A stretch of DNA of 64,000 bases from Oenanthe sinensis. Taxonomy: Eukaryota; Streptophyta; Magnoliopsida; Apiales; Apiaceae. The stretch spans positions 48,299,455 to 48,363,454 of the forward strand of contig CM053799.1 of assembly GCA_028671895.1 (NCBI GenBank), given 5' to 3'. Position 1 is the first letter of the stretch. The number at the start of each line of letters is the position of its first letter. Made by a program: the position numbers and the translations under genes. Shown here one piece after another: positions 43,937 to 55,619 of this stretch. Below the pieces are notes generated by a model. The model had not been told where the DNA came from. It was given only the letters and a program-made list of their open reading frames with translations, and made no database searches.

Positions 43937-44110
43937 GATCCGGGATTATCAAGCACTATATGGTAGTAGGATTCCAAATTACACTTACCATATTCATGAA
44001 AAATTGACTCCCCAATCAAAGAAACAGACCAAGCCATTGATGCAACCAATGATCTTTGAGTGTTGTTGCAGTTGAAAGTGATTATACAAATCAGAAAATA
44101 CGCTCGCATC
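43937..44110 (-). pseudogene. F-box-type gene fragment (upstream part)
   Basis: The minus strand encodes DASVFSDLYNHFQLQQHSKI, then IGCINGLVCFFDWG, and after a frameshift VSVIWNPTT. 'GxCNGLVCL...(L/I)WNPTT' is the signature of plant F-box-associated domains and precedes the part at 41060-41340. An in-frame stop and the frameshift show decay. The N-terminal F-box itself was not found. Confidence 0.6.
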
Positions 44111-45048
44111 CCTACATCTCCTAAGCATTATAGAGTTCTATTTAGTGTTGTAAAAGTGAGTCTTAGTTAAATATTGATTTCTTGATATTAGCAACTTCCA
44201 GGGTTTGCAGACTGATTGAAATCGCAAAAGTGATTTCACAAGAAGTCAACTTAGTATCTAATATTCAATTATGTCTATTGGAAGGCATAATAGAAGATTG
44301 TTACAATTCATGTTTATTATTACAAAGGATGAGAGTGGGACGCAATTAAAATTGAGGATGAAAATTCTATATATATAATCCAATGATCTTTGCATAACAA
44401 ATAACATATCCCGGGTAGGAAAAGACTAACAGAATCTGAAACTAGTTATATATTCAAAGTCGTGATGACACACGATGATGTACATTATAAAATTAAAACC
44501 TATGTCAAATTATTATTTTTGTAATTTAATCTTCAATTCAATTTCTTGATTTCTTCAATTATAGCTATATTCCTTTTGAGTTTTGTATATTATTAATGTT
44601 ATAGTTATTGCTTCAAATTGTACACTTAATATTACAATATATTGAACTCATTTTATGAATGTTACAATTGACATGATATATTTTGTAAGAATAACAGTGA
44701 TGAGTTTACACAATGAAATCTATTAAATAGAAAAGAATATATAAAAATATCAGTATGCCACTTGAGTTTACATGTTTTGATATTATTAAGGTTCATTTTA
44801 ATACTATTAGTTTGAAATTTTTTATTCCAAATAGAAGACTCCTTTGCATTTTTTATTACTACATTAGTCTTCATTCAGATGTTTTACTGATAAATAATTA
44901 TTAGATAAAAATATTTTGTTATAAAGAATTGCAGTTAGATCTTTTGAGTTTATTAGACATGTTAATTTTTCAGAAAATTAAAAAAAATGTAATTTAAGAT
45001 ATGAAACTACAAACTTATATGATATAATAACGTTGAAACAAAGATAGT
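44111..45048. other. AT-rich stretch without a gene
   Basis: No supported gene, repeat or RNA. Confidence 0.4.
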
Positions 45049-45125
45049 ACATACATATATGCATACACAGATACATACATACATACATTCATACCTACGT
45101 ATGTACATACATACATATATGTACT

Positions 45126-45162
<37 letters not shown>

Positions 45163-45163
45163 C
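45049..45163. repeat. Compound microsatellite (ATAC)n-(TA)n-(TG)n
   Basis: Runs of ATACATAC, then TATATATATATATATA, then TGTGTGTGTGTGTGTG. Open frames through it are low complexity. Confidence 0.92.
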
Positions 45164-48100
45164 GCATATTCATATTCATTAATTTTATTCTTCATTTTAG
45201 AATGACAATCACTTGCGAGTTGGTAAATTACATACAATAAACCTATTAGTCAAATATTTTTTCTCATTTTAGATTTATTTTAATAATAAATTACAGTTAT
45301 TGCTAGTATTGAATTTATCTTAAAATATCTTCTGAAAAACTATTTAATGTGAGACTGACTAATGTATATATATTACAAGAGTTTGAAAATATTACCGGAC
45401 TAATCTCAAGTTTTTGAAGATTGTTCTTAAATTAAAAATGAAATGCAATATATTATAACTTACTGTATTATAAAAAATATATGTGGTTGAACTAAATATT
45501 TTAAAATAAATATTTGATTTGACTCATTTTAATATTTAATAATAAAAAGATTATTTGTATATTTAATTATGTCATATTTGCTACAAAAATACGCGTTTGG
45601 ACCAAATATTGTTTAAATGTATATTTTATTTGACTCACTGTCATATTCATTTTTATGTTATAAATGAATATGGCTGTTAACAAAACATATACTGCCTCGA
45701 GTAGTTAGCCACTTTATCATGGTAGACACATAGGTTCATGGACGAGGTAGAAATTTCACCTTCAACTTGTTTTTTTCTTTTCCTCAAGTTTAAATCTTAA
45801 AATACTGTGATTTATCTCAATCTTAGCACCATTATCTGATGATGCATGCTAATATCTGACTTCAAATTTATACTCTGCAATATCTTCACCAATATTAATT
45901 ATCAGTTCATGATAAAATGTTCATGTGCAACAAATATGAGAATGATGAAAGATGTTGCAAAAGTTGAGATATTTAGCTTAAAAATTTCACGTTTCTGTTG
46001 AAAATACTCCTCAAATTTCTCACTACATTCTAAATACAATTATATAAAGCACGTTTCACATCAATTGATCTGCATCATATTTTATTTGACTCACTATAAT
46101 ATCTAATAATAAAAATACATTAATAATAAATATTGTTACATTTTATTACTTTGTATTTACTAAAAAGTATGTGTTTAAATAAAATATTTTAAAAACATCT
46201 ATTTTGTTTGACTCATTTTAATATATAATAATAAGATGACATTAATAAAAAAATATCGTTTAATAATAAAGCATACAACTGATTGGTGTCCTCTAATTAT
46301 ATTATGCTTGTAACATGATTTAGCAAGATGCATATAATATTTACTGGCGGTCCTTACCTTATTTTCTTTTTTTTATTATTATAGAAAAATTTCATATTGT
46401 GTGTTTATGAGAGATGTCAAATTAGTATTTTTTTTTTTAATTAATCTAATGACAATTGATCGATAAACTCAGATCACACAACGCCTCAATTTAAGAAACT
46501 GGTTATCTTTTCAAATTGTGGGAAACCCTTTAATAAACACAACATAACATAAATTACCATCGGTACACAAATATAACATGTATAAATTTCATTTCATATT
46601 TCAATTTGTAACACAAAAATAGAACTTGAATGATAGTTGTGACAAAGAATGCTTCATTCCCCTCTTTTATCTCTTTTTAAATTTTAGTCGAGGGAATATG
46701 AAATTTTTTAGTGACTATAATCTCCACTCCAGTCACGGGTACGTGACTTGTTGTACACGCACCGACGTTTATGCACCATGGTAACCCATAAAAAGCCGAT
46801 CTTTCATTTGAGCCATCATTGTCAACTGAGAGACATGTAAACATGTTTACATTGAACGCATGCAATACATTCTTCTTAAAATCATCTTTATTGAGACTTT
46901 TTGCAAGTTTCTTTTATGCATCTATATGCAGAACTTAGGACATTGAAATGACCTTAATTTTGTCCTTGAATGCTAGGTTGATTGTTTTCGATACAAAACT
47001 GCTATTATTTGCACAACTTCCACAATTAAGTGGGTAGATGTGTTACTGCATACAAGTATCGGTATAAGGATAAAATTGCACCATGTCCATAAAAAACTTT
47101 GGCAACAGATCACATGCAATATAAAAGCAAGGCACATTACATGAATAAATGTCTTTTACTGTAAATTCAAGATAAATTAATTGTATAACCTTTGAAAACA
47201 TTCTAGATCATCCAGAGTCCATTCTCTTTCACATTGTGAATCAATAACACCAATTTTAACTCTAAAATTAGCGTAATTTCTACATTTGAGTAAAAATATA
47301 ATTTAATGTTCGATGTATTAACGGTAAACAGAATAAAAACAACAAAAATATGATGTTCGATGTATTAACGATAAACAATCTATTAACTAAGAATAACCAC
47401 TAGGATTTTTCATTGGCAGAATAACACCTCTATCCTAGAATTTTTCTACTGCCAAAAAGTGGAATGCTTTTATTACAAATATTAGGAGAGAGAACAAAGT
47501 CAATTTCAATAATTTATAAACTTCAAAAATTGAAATAATAAATCATCATATATAGAATTAAGATAAGATCCTTAAATTTAATTTATAAACAAGTAAAATT
47601 CATATAATTAGAAAACTAGTCGATAAAGAAAAAATTCATATTTTATTTACTAAAAAACCTTAAATATTCATAATAATCTAGTCATTTAATCTAATAAACT
47701 CCTATAAATTACAAATAATTTTGATCATAACTACTAATAACACAATATATATACAACTTAACTTTCTATTTCAATGTTCTGAATTTTTCGCTCAAATTAT
47801 TAGAGTCTCTTTAGTGTTAAGAGCATTGATCATGGTCGATGTCACTAAGAGGCAAAATAAGTGTCATGACGGAAGTTATGATCGCCCTCTACAAAATGGG
47901 TGATTAATCTATGAACCATATTTAATGACAAGATCATTAAGTCGTACAAGGTAAGTATCCAAAGTCAACACAAAATGACACAATAAGTATAAGGAATCTT
48001 TTCAGTACATTTTGAGTATGCAAAACGATGTGCACGAAAGAACATAATAAAACCGCCTACGAAAATGTACAAAATTAAATTTACAAATCCTTAAATTTGG

Positions 48101-48885
48101 GTTATATTAAATCTAGATTCTGTGAAATTTTTTTGGTCTTAAAAAAATTCATTAAATCAGGTGATATTTAATAAGGTTTTAAACTATCAATTAAAATCCT
48201 GGTGTATTCTATTTGAATTTTAAAAAAATTATTAAAACCTGATGGTATCCAATTATGAATTAAAATATTCATTAAAATCTTATGGTATTCAAAACTTGAT
48301 GGATTTTTTTATTTTATAAAATAATGGATTTTTAGTGTTTTTTTTATCAGTCTTGAAATCCATCTAAAACTCATGAGATTTTTAAGTATTATATCTAAAT
48401 CTATTAGACTCTACATCGATTTCATGAAAATTTGACTAGAATTAAAATTAACTACAATAGTTTAAAATTTATAGAATACTAATAATAAAAAATTTAAAAA
48501 TCTGAATTGAGTACACATCTATCTAGACTTTGTTCATATCCCAGAACTAAGGAATCAATTCTCTGGATTCAAAATTAAGAAGTTTGTAACATAGTTAGCA
48601 CTTTAATTATGATAGGATATTTGTGTTTGCTCAACATTTTTGTGTGACACTTTAAAGAATTGAAAAGTGTTTAACAATATTACATGCCTGCTACTTTATA
48701 TTCGAAATGGTGTTAATGTGGTTTGTTCTAATTGTACTTTTAGGTTGAAGCTTTTGTTTCAAATAAAAATAATTAAAATCTTATCATTTATTAATTAGCT
48801 CTTAACATTTAAGAAGTACACGTATGCCAACTTATAACCCATGAGAAGTTATGTTTTAATTACCATGTAACAAAATTGTATCTTT
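45164..48885. other. AT-rich intergenic DNA
   Basis: No credible gene. A short minus-strand frame at 46677-46865 and one at 47721-47903 show no family features. A stretch at 48110-48480 has several ATTAAAACC(T)GATGGTATTC-like words, possibly an old repeat. Confidence 0.4.
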
Positions 48886-48887
48886 AC

Positions 48888-49168
48888 TTAGTGATTGTTT
48901 GGTTGATAATAGGAAGTTATTTCCAATGAAAGTTATATTTACTATGAAAGTTGGAATTAACAAGAAGTTGAAAAATGTGTTTGGTTGATATGTGAGAATT
49001 AACTTCCTATAGGAAGTGTAAATTAGCAAGGAGGCTAGGTTATACATGTATTGAAACTTCCTAGGAACTTCCATTTCCTTTAATAATGCTAACCAAACAA
49101 TATTTTTAAAATCTATTTCCTAGGTATTTGAATTTACCATGTATTTGAAGGCAACCAAACGACCTCTA
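48888..49168. repeat. Possible MITE with TTTGGTTG / CAACCAAA ends
   Basis: Left side GATTGTTTGGTTGATAATAGG, right side GAAGGCAACCAAACGACC, with internal inverted words AGGAAGTT / AACTTCCT. This looks like a short non-autonomous DNA element; boundaries and target duplication are uncertain. Confidence 0.4.
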
Positions 49169-49169
49169 T

Positions 49170-51149
49170 AATTGTGGGGTTTATTGTGACTACACATGAT
49201 ATTGGAACATATGGTTAGTAGTATTGTGAATAAATTTCTTGTTTCTTAAATATTTTAAAATTTTATTAGTACCATGACTAAGTAAAAAGTTATTTTTAAA
49301 CAATTAAGACAATACTATAATAAATTTCAAAATTTATAATTAATATTAGTTATGTGCTAAAAGTTTTTATCTTTTTAACTTTTTGTGATCAAACTAATCA
49401 AATTTTAACTAATCAATACATATGTATACTATATTATTATAATCAAATAAGAGAACTTTTTTTCATCTCACCGGGTGAACCATAGAAAAAATCATAATCG
49501 TACAATTTTAGGTGAACCATAGAAAAGATCTTAACCATCTAATTTTAATAAAATCTCACTTTAGAAAAGATATATCATACATACAACTCTATTATCGATA
49601 GTCTTTTTTTTATACAATTACTTACGGATTATATTATATTATATCTAAATTATATTTTCTATTTTCTATTTTCTATTTTAAGATTAATTAGTAAACTATG
49701 ATTTTAAATAAATTAAAGAGATTGAGTAATGAGGAAATTGAAACATGTTAGTAGATTGTAAGTACAACTGTATATTTTAATTAAAAGAGTGTGTTTAAAA
49801 TTGAGCAGGAGACATACATGTGTATTTGAAATTGAGTGACGGACAAAATAACCGGAGACTGACAAAACATTTGCACTTATAACTTTAATAATATAGTATT
49901 GATAGATGTCAACGTGACCATGAATATGAATAGATGACCATCATATAGGATAAAAATATGAGACCGTCAAGAAGCAAAAAGATATAAAGCCCAATATTTC
50001 ATAACATGATTATTTGTCAAGCAAGTCCAGAGCATTTCAGGCCTTGGCATCAGCCCAATATCCACATAATCTTCCGTGAAAATGGAAGAAGCTTCTGGAC
50101 ACTTTATAACAAGTCACTTTTTTTAAATATATGCAACTGCAAAATTAAAATTAACATTTCCCAATTTAAAGGAATTTTTCTTCTGCAATTTACAGGTATC
50201 AAACTTTTCTTGATTTTTAATTACTGGTACTAATATTTGTGATTGCTTTGTGTGTGTATGTATGTATGTATGTATGTATGTATATGTGTTTCTTGGTATT
50301 GGGTAAGTTATAAAATTTTAAAATTTATGTTGTGATTGTATGTAGAGGCAGATGATATAGTTTAGGTTTCAGAAGTTGATTTTTTCAAATGGGTAGTAAT
50401 AAAAATTGAATCTTGATTTTGTTCTTGTATCTTTTTTGGTTGAATTGACATTTAAACTTTAAAGGTGTTATCATATTATGCATTGTAGTTTTTAGTGATT
50501 TCTGTTGTATTTTATTTTAGATGTATGTGGATTAAGAGATGAAATGATATTATGTGGTGTTTATGTATAATTGAATTTGAGCTTGTTTCTTTCCTGGTCT
50601 TGGGTAAATTATATTATAAAGTATGCATTTTTCTGTTGTAATAATAGGTTATATTATATTCAGGGTATGTTATTTGGGATTATTAGCATGGCCTTAATTT
50701 ATATTTGGTAATGTTTTTTTGACGATAAAACCATACCATGTAAAATCTTTTCAAAATATCATTGTATATTGAGTTTAAGTTGTAGTGTTGTTTTTATACT
50801 GATATTATCCTCTAATATAAATTTAATGATATAGATTGAATATTTGCTTAATTTTGTGTGCTATCGACATCCGTATTTTGTGTGATATTGACATTCGTGC
50901 TGTGAGATTATAAATTAAATAAATGAATGAAGTGGATTTGAGGGCACTAATAGAAAATTTTTTATTGGAGCATTTAGAAATTCTATGACCTATCATATGT
51001 TATGTGAATTTGACTATGTTGTATAGTTTTTGCAAGTGCTACTGCTTAAAATGGAATCTTGATCCTGTGCTTGTCGTGCTCTTTCTCTTTCATTTTTGTA
51101 ATTTATATAGTATTCCATTTTTAAGTGTATGGGCTAGAAAATACATTGA
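49170..51149. other. AT-rich region upstream of the small host gene
   Basis: No ORF of note. A TGTA microsatellite lies at 50253-50285. Around 49980-50200 there are GCCCAAT words and a possible leader ending in a donor-like ACAGGTATC near 50194. With the acceptor TTTCTTGCAG ending at 52021 this could form a 5'-UTR intron for the gene at 52071. Unproven. Confidence 0.3.
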
Positions 51150-51158
51150 TTTTAAGTA
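51150..51158. repeat. Target duplication TTTTAAGTA, left copy
   Basis: TTTTAAGTA at 51150-51158 recurs exactly at 51980-51988, flanking the foldback element. Nine bases is the usual Mutator-superfamily duplication. Confidence 0.85.
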
Positions 51159-51979
51159 GGCTTATTTACAATTTAAACCCTGTGTTATTAACAATATACA
51201 ATTGAAACCCTCTTTTAATATATTTAGTAAATTTAACCCTACGTTTTTTAACTATTTACAATTGAAACCTTTTTTAAAATAATTAGTAAATTTAACCCTA
51301 TGTTTTTGAACTATGTACAATTGAAACCTTTTTTAAAATAAATAGTAAATTTAACCCTACATTTTAAAACATTTAGTAAATTTAACCTTGACTTTTTAAT
51401 TTCGGAATAAAATAAATCGTAGGACAAAATTTTGAATAAATATTCGTCAAATACACTATTGTCAATTTTTTTTGTATAGATATTATCTAAAGCATAATAG
51501 ATATTTGCAATTATTATGGTTTTTTCTTATAAAATGGATATTTAGATATTCTTTCTATATTAATACACTATGTTCTTTTCTATATTAATACATCCAAATA
51601 TCTATTTTATAAGAAAAAACCCTAATAATTGCAAATATCTATTATGCTTTGATAATATCTATACAAAACAAATTGACAATAGTGTATTTGACGAATATTT
51701 ATTTAAAATTTTGTCGTAAGATTTATTTTATTCCGAAATTAAAAAGTCAAGGTTAAATTTACTAAATGTTTTAAAACGTAGGGTTAAATTTACTATTTAT
51801 TTAAAAAAAGGTTTCAATTGTACATAGTTCAAAAACATAGGGTTAAATTTACTAATTATTTTAAAAAAGGTTTCAATTGTAAATAGTTAAAAAACGTAGG
51901 GTTAAATTTACTAAATATATTAAAAGAGTGTTTCAATTGTATATTGTTGAAAACGCAGGGTTATAATTGTATTTAAGCC
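51159..51979. mobile_element. Foldback Mutator-like MITE (long hairpin, 821 bp)
   Basis: The two halves are inverted copies of each other almost end to end: it starts GGCTTATTTACAATTTAAAC and ends with the reverse of GGCTTAAATACAATTATAAC. Matching continues through repeated units of about 60 bp (AATTTAACCCTACGTTTT, CAATTGAAACC) to a short loop near 51550-51590. Exact 9-bp duplications flank it. It encodes nothing. A transcript would fold into a stem of close to 390 bp. Confidence 0.9.
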
Positions 51980-52070
51980 TTTTAAGTATGTAGTATCTAT
52001 ATGTTTGATTGATTTCTTGCAGATTGATAGTTTGTTATAAATAATATAAGCATCCAAAGAGTAACTATAT

Positions 52071-52410
52071 ATGCACGGAGCGGCAGCATTTTCTTCTGTT
52101 AAGAATAAATTTATTCCGACAAAACTAAAATGGGGTAAGCTCACATTCCTTTGTGTTGAAATTTGATAGTGGATTCTTTATTAAGTTCTTTCATTGACAA
52201 GTAAATGTGATTCATTAAAAACTAGGGGCAACAGCTTCATCGATGTCAAAGAAGCCACTGAATAATGATGTTGGGGAAGCACTAGTAGTGAAGGAGAAGG
52301 TTGATCCAATTGTTGCTTTTAGCAAACCCCCTCCAGTCCCACCTATTATTGGACCACTGGTTGTTCTTTCATTGCTTGATTCGTACTTTAGCCGTGACAA
52401 TGATGAGTGA
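52071..52410 (+). CDS. Small host gene, 82-residue protein, two exons
   Basis: Exon 1 52071-52134 encodes MHGAAAFSSVKNKFIPTKLK plus W and ends at GTAAGC. Exon 2 52226-52410 starts after a CTAG acceptor (phase 1) and encodes GATASSMSKKPLNNDVGEAL, VVKEKVDPIVAFSKPPPVPP and IIGPLVVLSLLDSYFSRDND, ending at TGA. The splice joins keep one frame. The N-terminus is Lys-rich with Ser and lacks a clear signal peptide. The C-terminal PPPVPPIIGPLVVLSLLDSY is a proline stretch followed by a short hydrophobic helix, perhaps a membrane anchor. The composition and splice sites look like a real conserved plant gene. I do not recognise its function. An A-rich 3' region with AATAAAC at about 52450 follows. Confidence 0.72.
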
Positions 52411-53887
52411 CAGGTGATGTGATGGTGTCTTTCTAGTTGTAGAATATGTAATAAACTGTTTAAATGTCTTGTAATAATGTGATTGAGTTTTGGATATTTG
52501 GGATGTACTCGTCAAAAAGTTTTGAAGTTCGGAGATATATGTTGAAGGTGAAGCTGAGTGCAATATCTATAAATTTCCATAGATTGACGTAGCAAGCCAA
52601 TAGTGGTTTTATAAATGATGCCAATACTAGGCATCATTTATAACAGATGCTACATGGGACTCTGAAAGCATAAATTTATAACTGATATGATGGTACATTT
52701 TGTACTAACTTCAGGGATTGTAGGATTTCAACTTGCACTTGGTAGCCTCTGGGAATGCATCGAATAGTAAAGTTACAACCCTCAATATATTATCGAGTTC
52801 AGAATGTGGAAAAGATGTGGAAATGAGGAACTTTTGGTGGTTCGCGAATCTCAATATCTTGTATAAACAACATTACACATTGAAAAATATAAGTATACCA
52901 GCGGTAGTACTCCTAGTTTAAATGGTGGGTCAAATACAACTTTAGCTTCCTGCTCAATTGATTACTAAGTTAGTGAAGTTGAGATGTACCGGCATTCTGA
53001 GCCAATATGTAATTGTGTATTGGGGAGTATTACTTGATCAGTTCACAGATTAAGCTTATGGGTTCAAATATACAGTAGTTATTATGGTGTTAGTGCTAGT
53101 GTTTGCAAAAGTTTCAAATTGAGGAACCTTTTTTAGTTGTTTAGGGAAGGATGAGTCTCCATTTACACACAGTTGCTAAATATTTCCTAGCTTTATTGCT
53201 TGCTCAAGAACTTCTCTACTATTCTTGAGCGCATGAAACTGTTTTTTAATTTTTCTTGTAGTGCCTGTTGACGCATTCCTAGAACTTCTATACTAACTCT
53301 GGCGGCATAGGTATTGAATTGTTTGTCGATGTTTCGATCAAATGTTTTATGTGATTTTCATGAGGTCAGATTCTGGTAGTGTTAACCTTTTCGCTGTACT
53401 TGAGAATCCTTTTGAGTTTTGTCAGTGCATACATTTGTTGTCCTGTTTTTTTGGTAGGGGAAGTTAATTGAATCTCCTTTAGTGACTTGGAGCGTTTGTT
53501 GCTTCCCAACACTTTATCCATAAACACCTGGAGACTGTCCTCGCCTGGGGGAAATTCTTTTTCCCCTGCTAAATCTGTGGGTAATGTTTTCTCCCTCACT
53601 AAATAGATGTTTATGTTTTATGGAGTCTAGAATTACAGAATGATCGAGTACGAAAAGTGAAAGATATTTCTTATTGTCATATATGTTACTCTGACTTCTC
53701 TCTCCGACTCCTCTGTTTCGGTTGCCCCATGTCTGTCAGGACATTTCGGAGCACGACACTTACTTCGTATCAGATCGGTTGAGTGAAATGTGGACACTTT
53801 GTCCAACCTAAGAACACATATAACTTGAACTTGCAATACAAAGTAAAAAGGATGAAAAATAAAAAAGAAGAAATTAGAGGACAAAAG
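52411..53887. other. 3' flank of the small gene and intergenic DNA
   Basis: The 3' UTR probably runs to about 52490. Beyond it no gene is supported. A minus-strand frame at 53366-53599 (LAGEKEFPPGEDSLQVFMDK) has ordinary protein composition but no recognisable family or splice context. Confidence 0.35.
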
Positions 53888-54065
53888 AGGACCCGTAAAT
53901 TTTAGAGTCTTTTATAAAATTATATATAATTGGATTATTTTGTTAGAACAATTCCAACAAAGGAGGGCGTGAACAAAAAGAGGATCCGTAAATTTTAGAG
54001 TCCTTTATAAAATTATATTTAATTTGGTTTTTTTTGTTAGAACACTTCCAACGAAGGATGGCATG
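53888..54065. repeat. 93-bp tandem duplication
   Basis: AGGACCCGTAAATTTTAGAG at 53888 and AGGATCCGTAAATTTTAGAG at 53981 start two similar units with TTAGAACAATTCCAACAAAG and TTAGAACACTTCCAACGAAG. Confidence 0.7.
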
Positions 54066-55020
54066 AGAGACGTGATATGACATGATTTGATACTTTTGTT
54101 AACTTACTATTGAACTCTATTAAAATTGATAGAATGCTAATAAAAAGTCAATAATGTGTAATGGAATGTCAAAATAACTTGTACTCTATTTTATTTTATG
54201 GGATGTGAAAGTTGCATAATAAAGTGTTGCAATGAGTGGACCAGGTCGACGATCTTATACCAAATAATAACAACTTAAATTCATATTTCTTAGCCTTAAA
54301 TTTTTTATCGGATTTGACTGTATTTTGTTGGTTTTCTTGTAGTAGTTATTTGCCTTGTTTTTTTTTACCTTTTAACTATAATACTGATTTCATATTTTAA
54401 CAGTCTTACTGTACAAGCCCATCCTACTGTGCTGGAACATTAGCTTATTTTGTTGTCTTTAACATCCTGCAAAAATCCTTTTAACTCACTAGTAAGTTTA
54501 TCTTAATCAATGATTGTAGAACCATCAAGCATGTAGCACTTGCATTATACTTTCTCGTTTTAACTCTTTCTGCCGTTGTTATCGTTTACAAAATAATTAA
54601 ATGTACTGGTAGGCTGTATATACCATACTGAAGTCTAAAGGTTCATTTTTTTGTGGGCAGTTTGACGTCATCTGATATTGTTTTAGTGTATTCTGTATTA
54701 GCTGCTTGAACTCCTGTAAATAATATTAGAAACTTTAATCTTGGGGCCACTGATTAGTCATATAATCTAATTGTGTTGGATGTGTATGTGAGTTTTTTAG
54801 CAGATGAACATGAGGGCACACTCTGTAAGTAAATAATGCAAACATTTGAAATATTCCCTAGATACAAAAAATGAAAGCTCCTTTTTATCAAACTATCTCC
54901 AGTTCTTAATCACTAATTTTGAATAACAATGATTAACTGAAAGTACAGGGAGAAGAAAAAAGTATACTAATGCATATTATTTACGATACAGGAAATCATT
55001 TCAATAACCAGTAGGTGATT
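54066..55020. other. Downstream part of array unit A
   Basis: No gene. From about 54400 the sequence is a diverged copy of 57100-57780 (e.g. GCCCATCCTA.TGTGCTG, TAGAACCA.CAAG.ATGTAGC), so it belongs to a large tandem duplication. Confidence 0.5.
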
Positions 55021-55308
55021 TTAGGAGGCCCTTGATTGCACATAGACAACTGAATGAAGAATATTAGTTGCTATCCTGGACTTTATTTGCCCCCTCCTCG
55101 GTAGAGGCCTTCTACTTATGAAACTTTCTGCATCAAATTTTCCATTAAATCGGTGGTGATCGGAGGTCCTTGATATCACATAGGCAATCGAATGCAGAGC
55201 ATTAGTTGCTATCCTCAACTTTATTTGTCCCCTCTTTGGCAGAAACCTTCTACTTCTGAAACTTTCTGCAGGCGCTACTGCAGAGACATTATTCATCGTG
55301 CTCTGCAT
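55021..55308 (-). CDS. Array gene A: 95-residue basic peptide with two RGQIK domains
   Basis: Starts at MQSTMNNVSAVAPAES (an upstream GTG is not used as a start here). It has two copies of one domain: SFRSRRFLPKRGQIKLRIAT with NALHSIAYVISR, and SFISRRPLPRRGQIKSRIAT with NILHSVVYVQSR. It is strongly basic, without cysteine, signal peptide or membrane span. It aligns with gene B across both domains. A TATA box (55404-55413) lies 96 bases before the ATG and a conserved block at 55467-55500, as in the other copies. Not a shadow of another gene: the plus strand is not open. Function unknown. Confidence 0.65.
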   Translation of the reverse strand: MQSTMNNVSAVAPAESFRSRRFLPKRGQIKLRIATNALHSIAYVISRTSDHHRFNGKFDAESFISRRPLPRRGQIKSRIATNILHSVVYVQSRAS

Positions 55309-55403
55309 AACCACCTTTCTAAGTTAAAATAATGCACTTTTATTGGTGTTGGGTTGTTGCCTTAGATAAAGAGCAGGAGGTTTTATTGCCTTGAACCTAA
55401 GGG

Positions 55404-55500
55404 ATTATATATACAGGGTGACTCTTGTTATAATAAAAATAAAGTAAAATATTAGATTTGTAATTGGCAGGGCTTAGGGTGCCTGCCAGCTAAACCATCG
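55404..55500 (-). promoter_or_regulatory. Promoter of array gene A
   Basis: On the minus strand, TATATATAAT (55404-55413) and upstream GCTGGCAGGCACCCTAAGCC (about 55470-55490). A CACGTG G-box lies at about 55652. The order and spacing match the promoters of copies B, C and D. Confidence 0.55.
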
Positions 55501-55619
55501 GTTATATCATAATCTTATATAGCCAGCTTCCTTGCATGATCTTGGAAAAACCAACACAATTTGACATATATCTATATGTGTATATATAATCAAAACTATA
55601 ATGGTCTTGCAGCGTCATG

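Noticed and set aside
45007..45237. 76-codon frame with THTHTYIYIYKYIYV
   Set aside because: Microsatellite translation.
46677..46865. 62-codon minus-strand frame
   Set aside because: Isolated, no recognisable domain and no neighbouring exon or promoter evidence.
48110..48480. Possible repeat with ATTAAAACCTGATGGTATTC words
   Set aside because: Words are imperfect, boundaries and target duplication are not visible, so no element is called.
53366..53599. 77-codon minus-strand frame with ordinary composition
   Set aside because: No family, splice context, promoter or second copy could be recognised; kept only as a remark in the intergenic entry.
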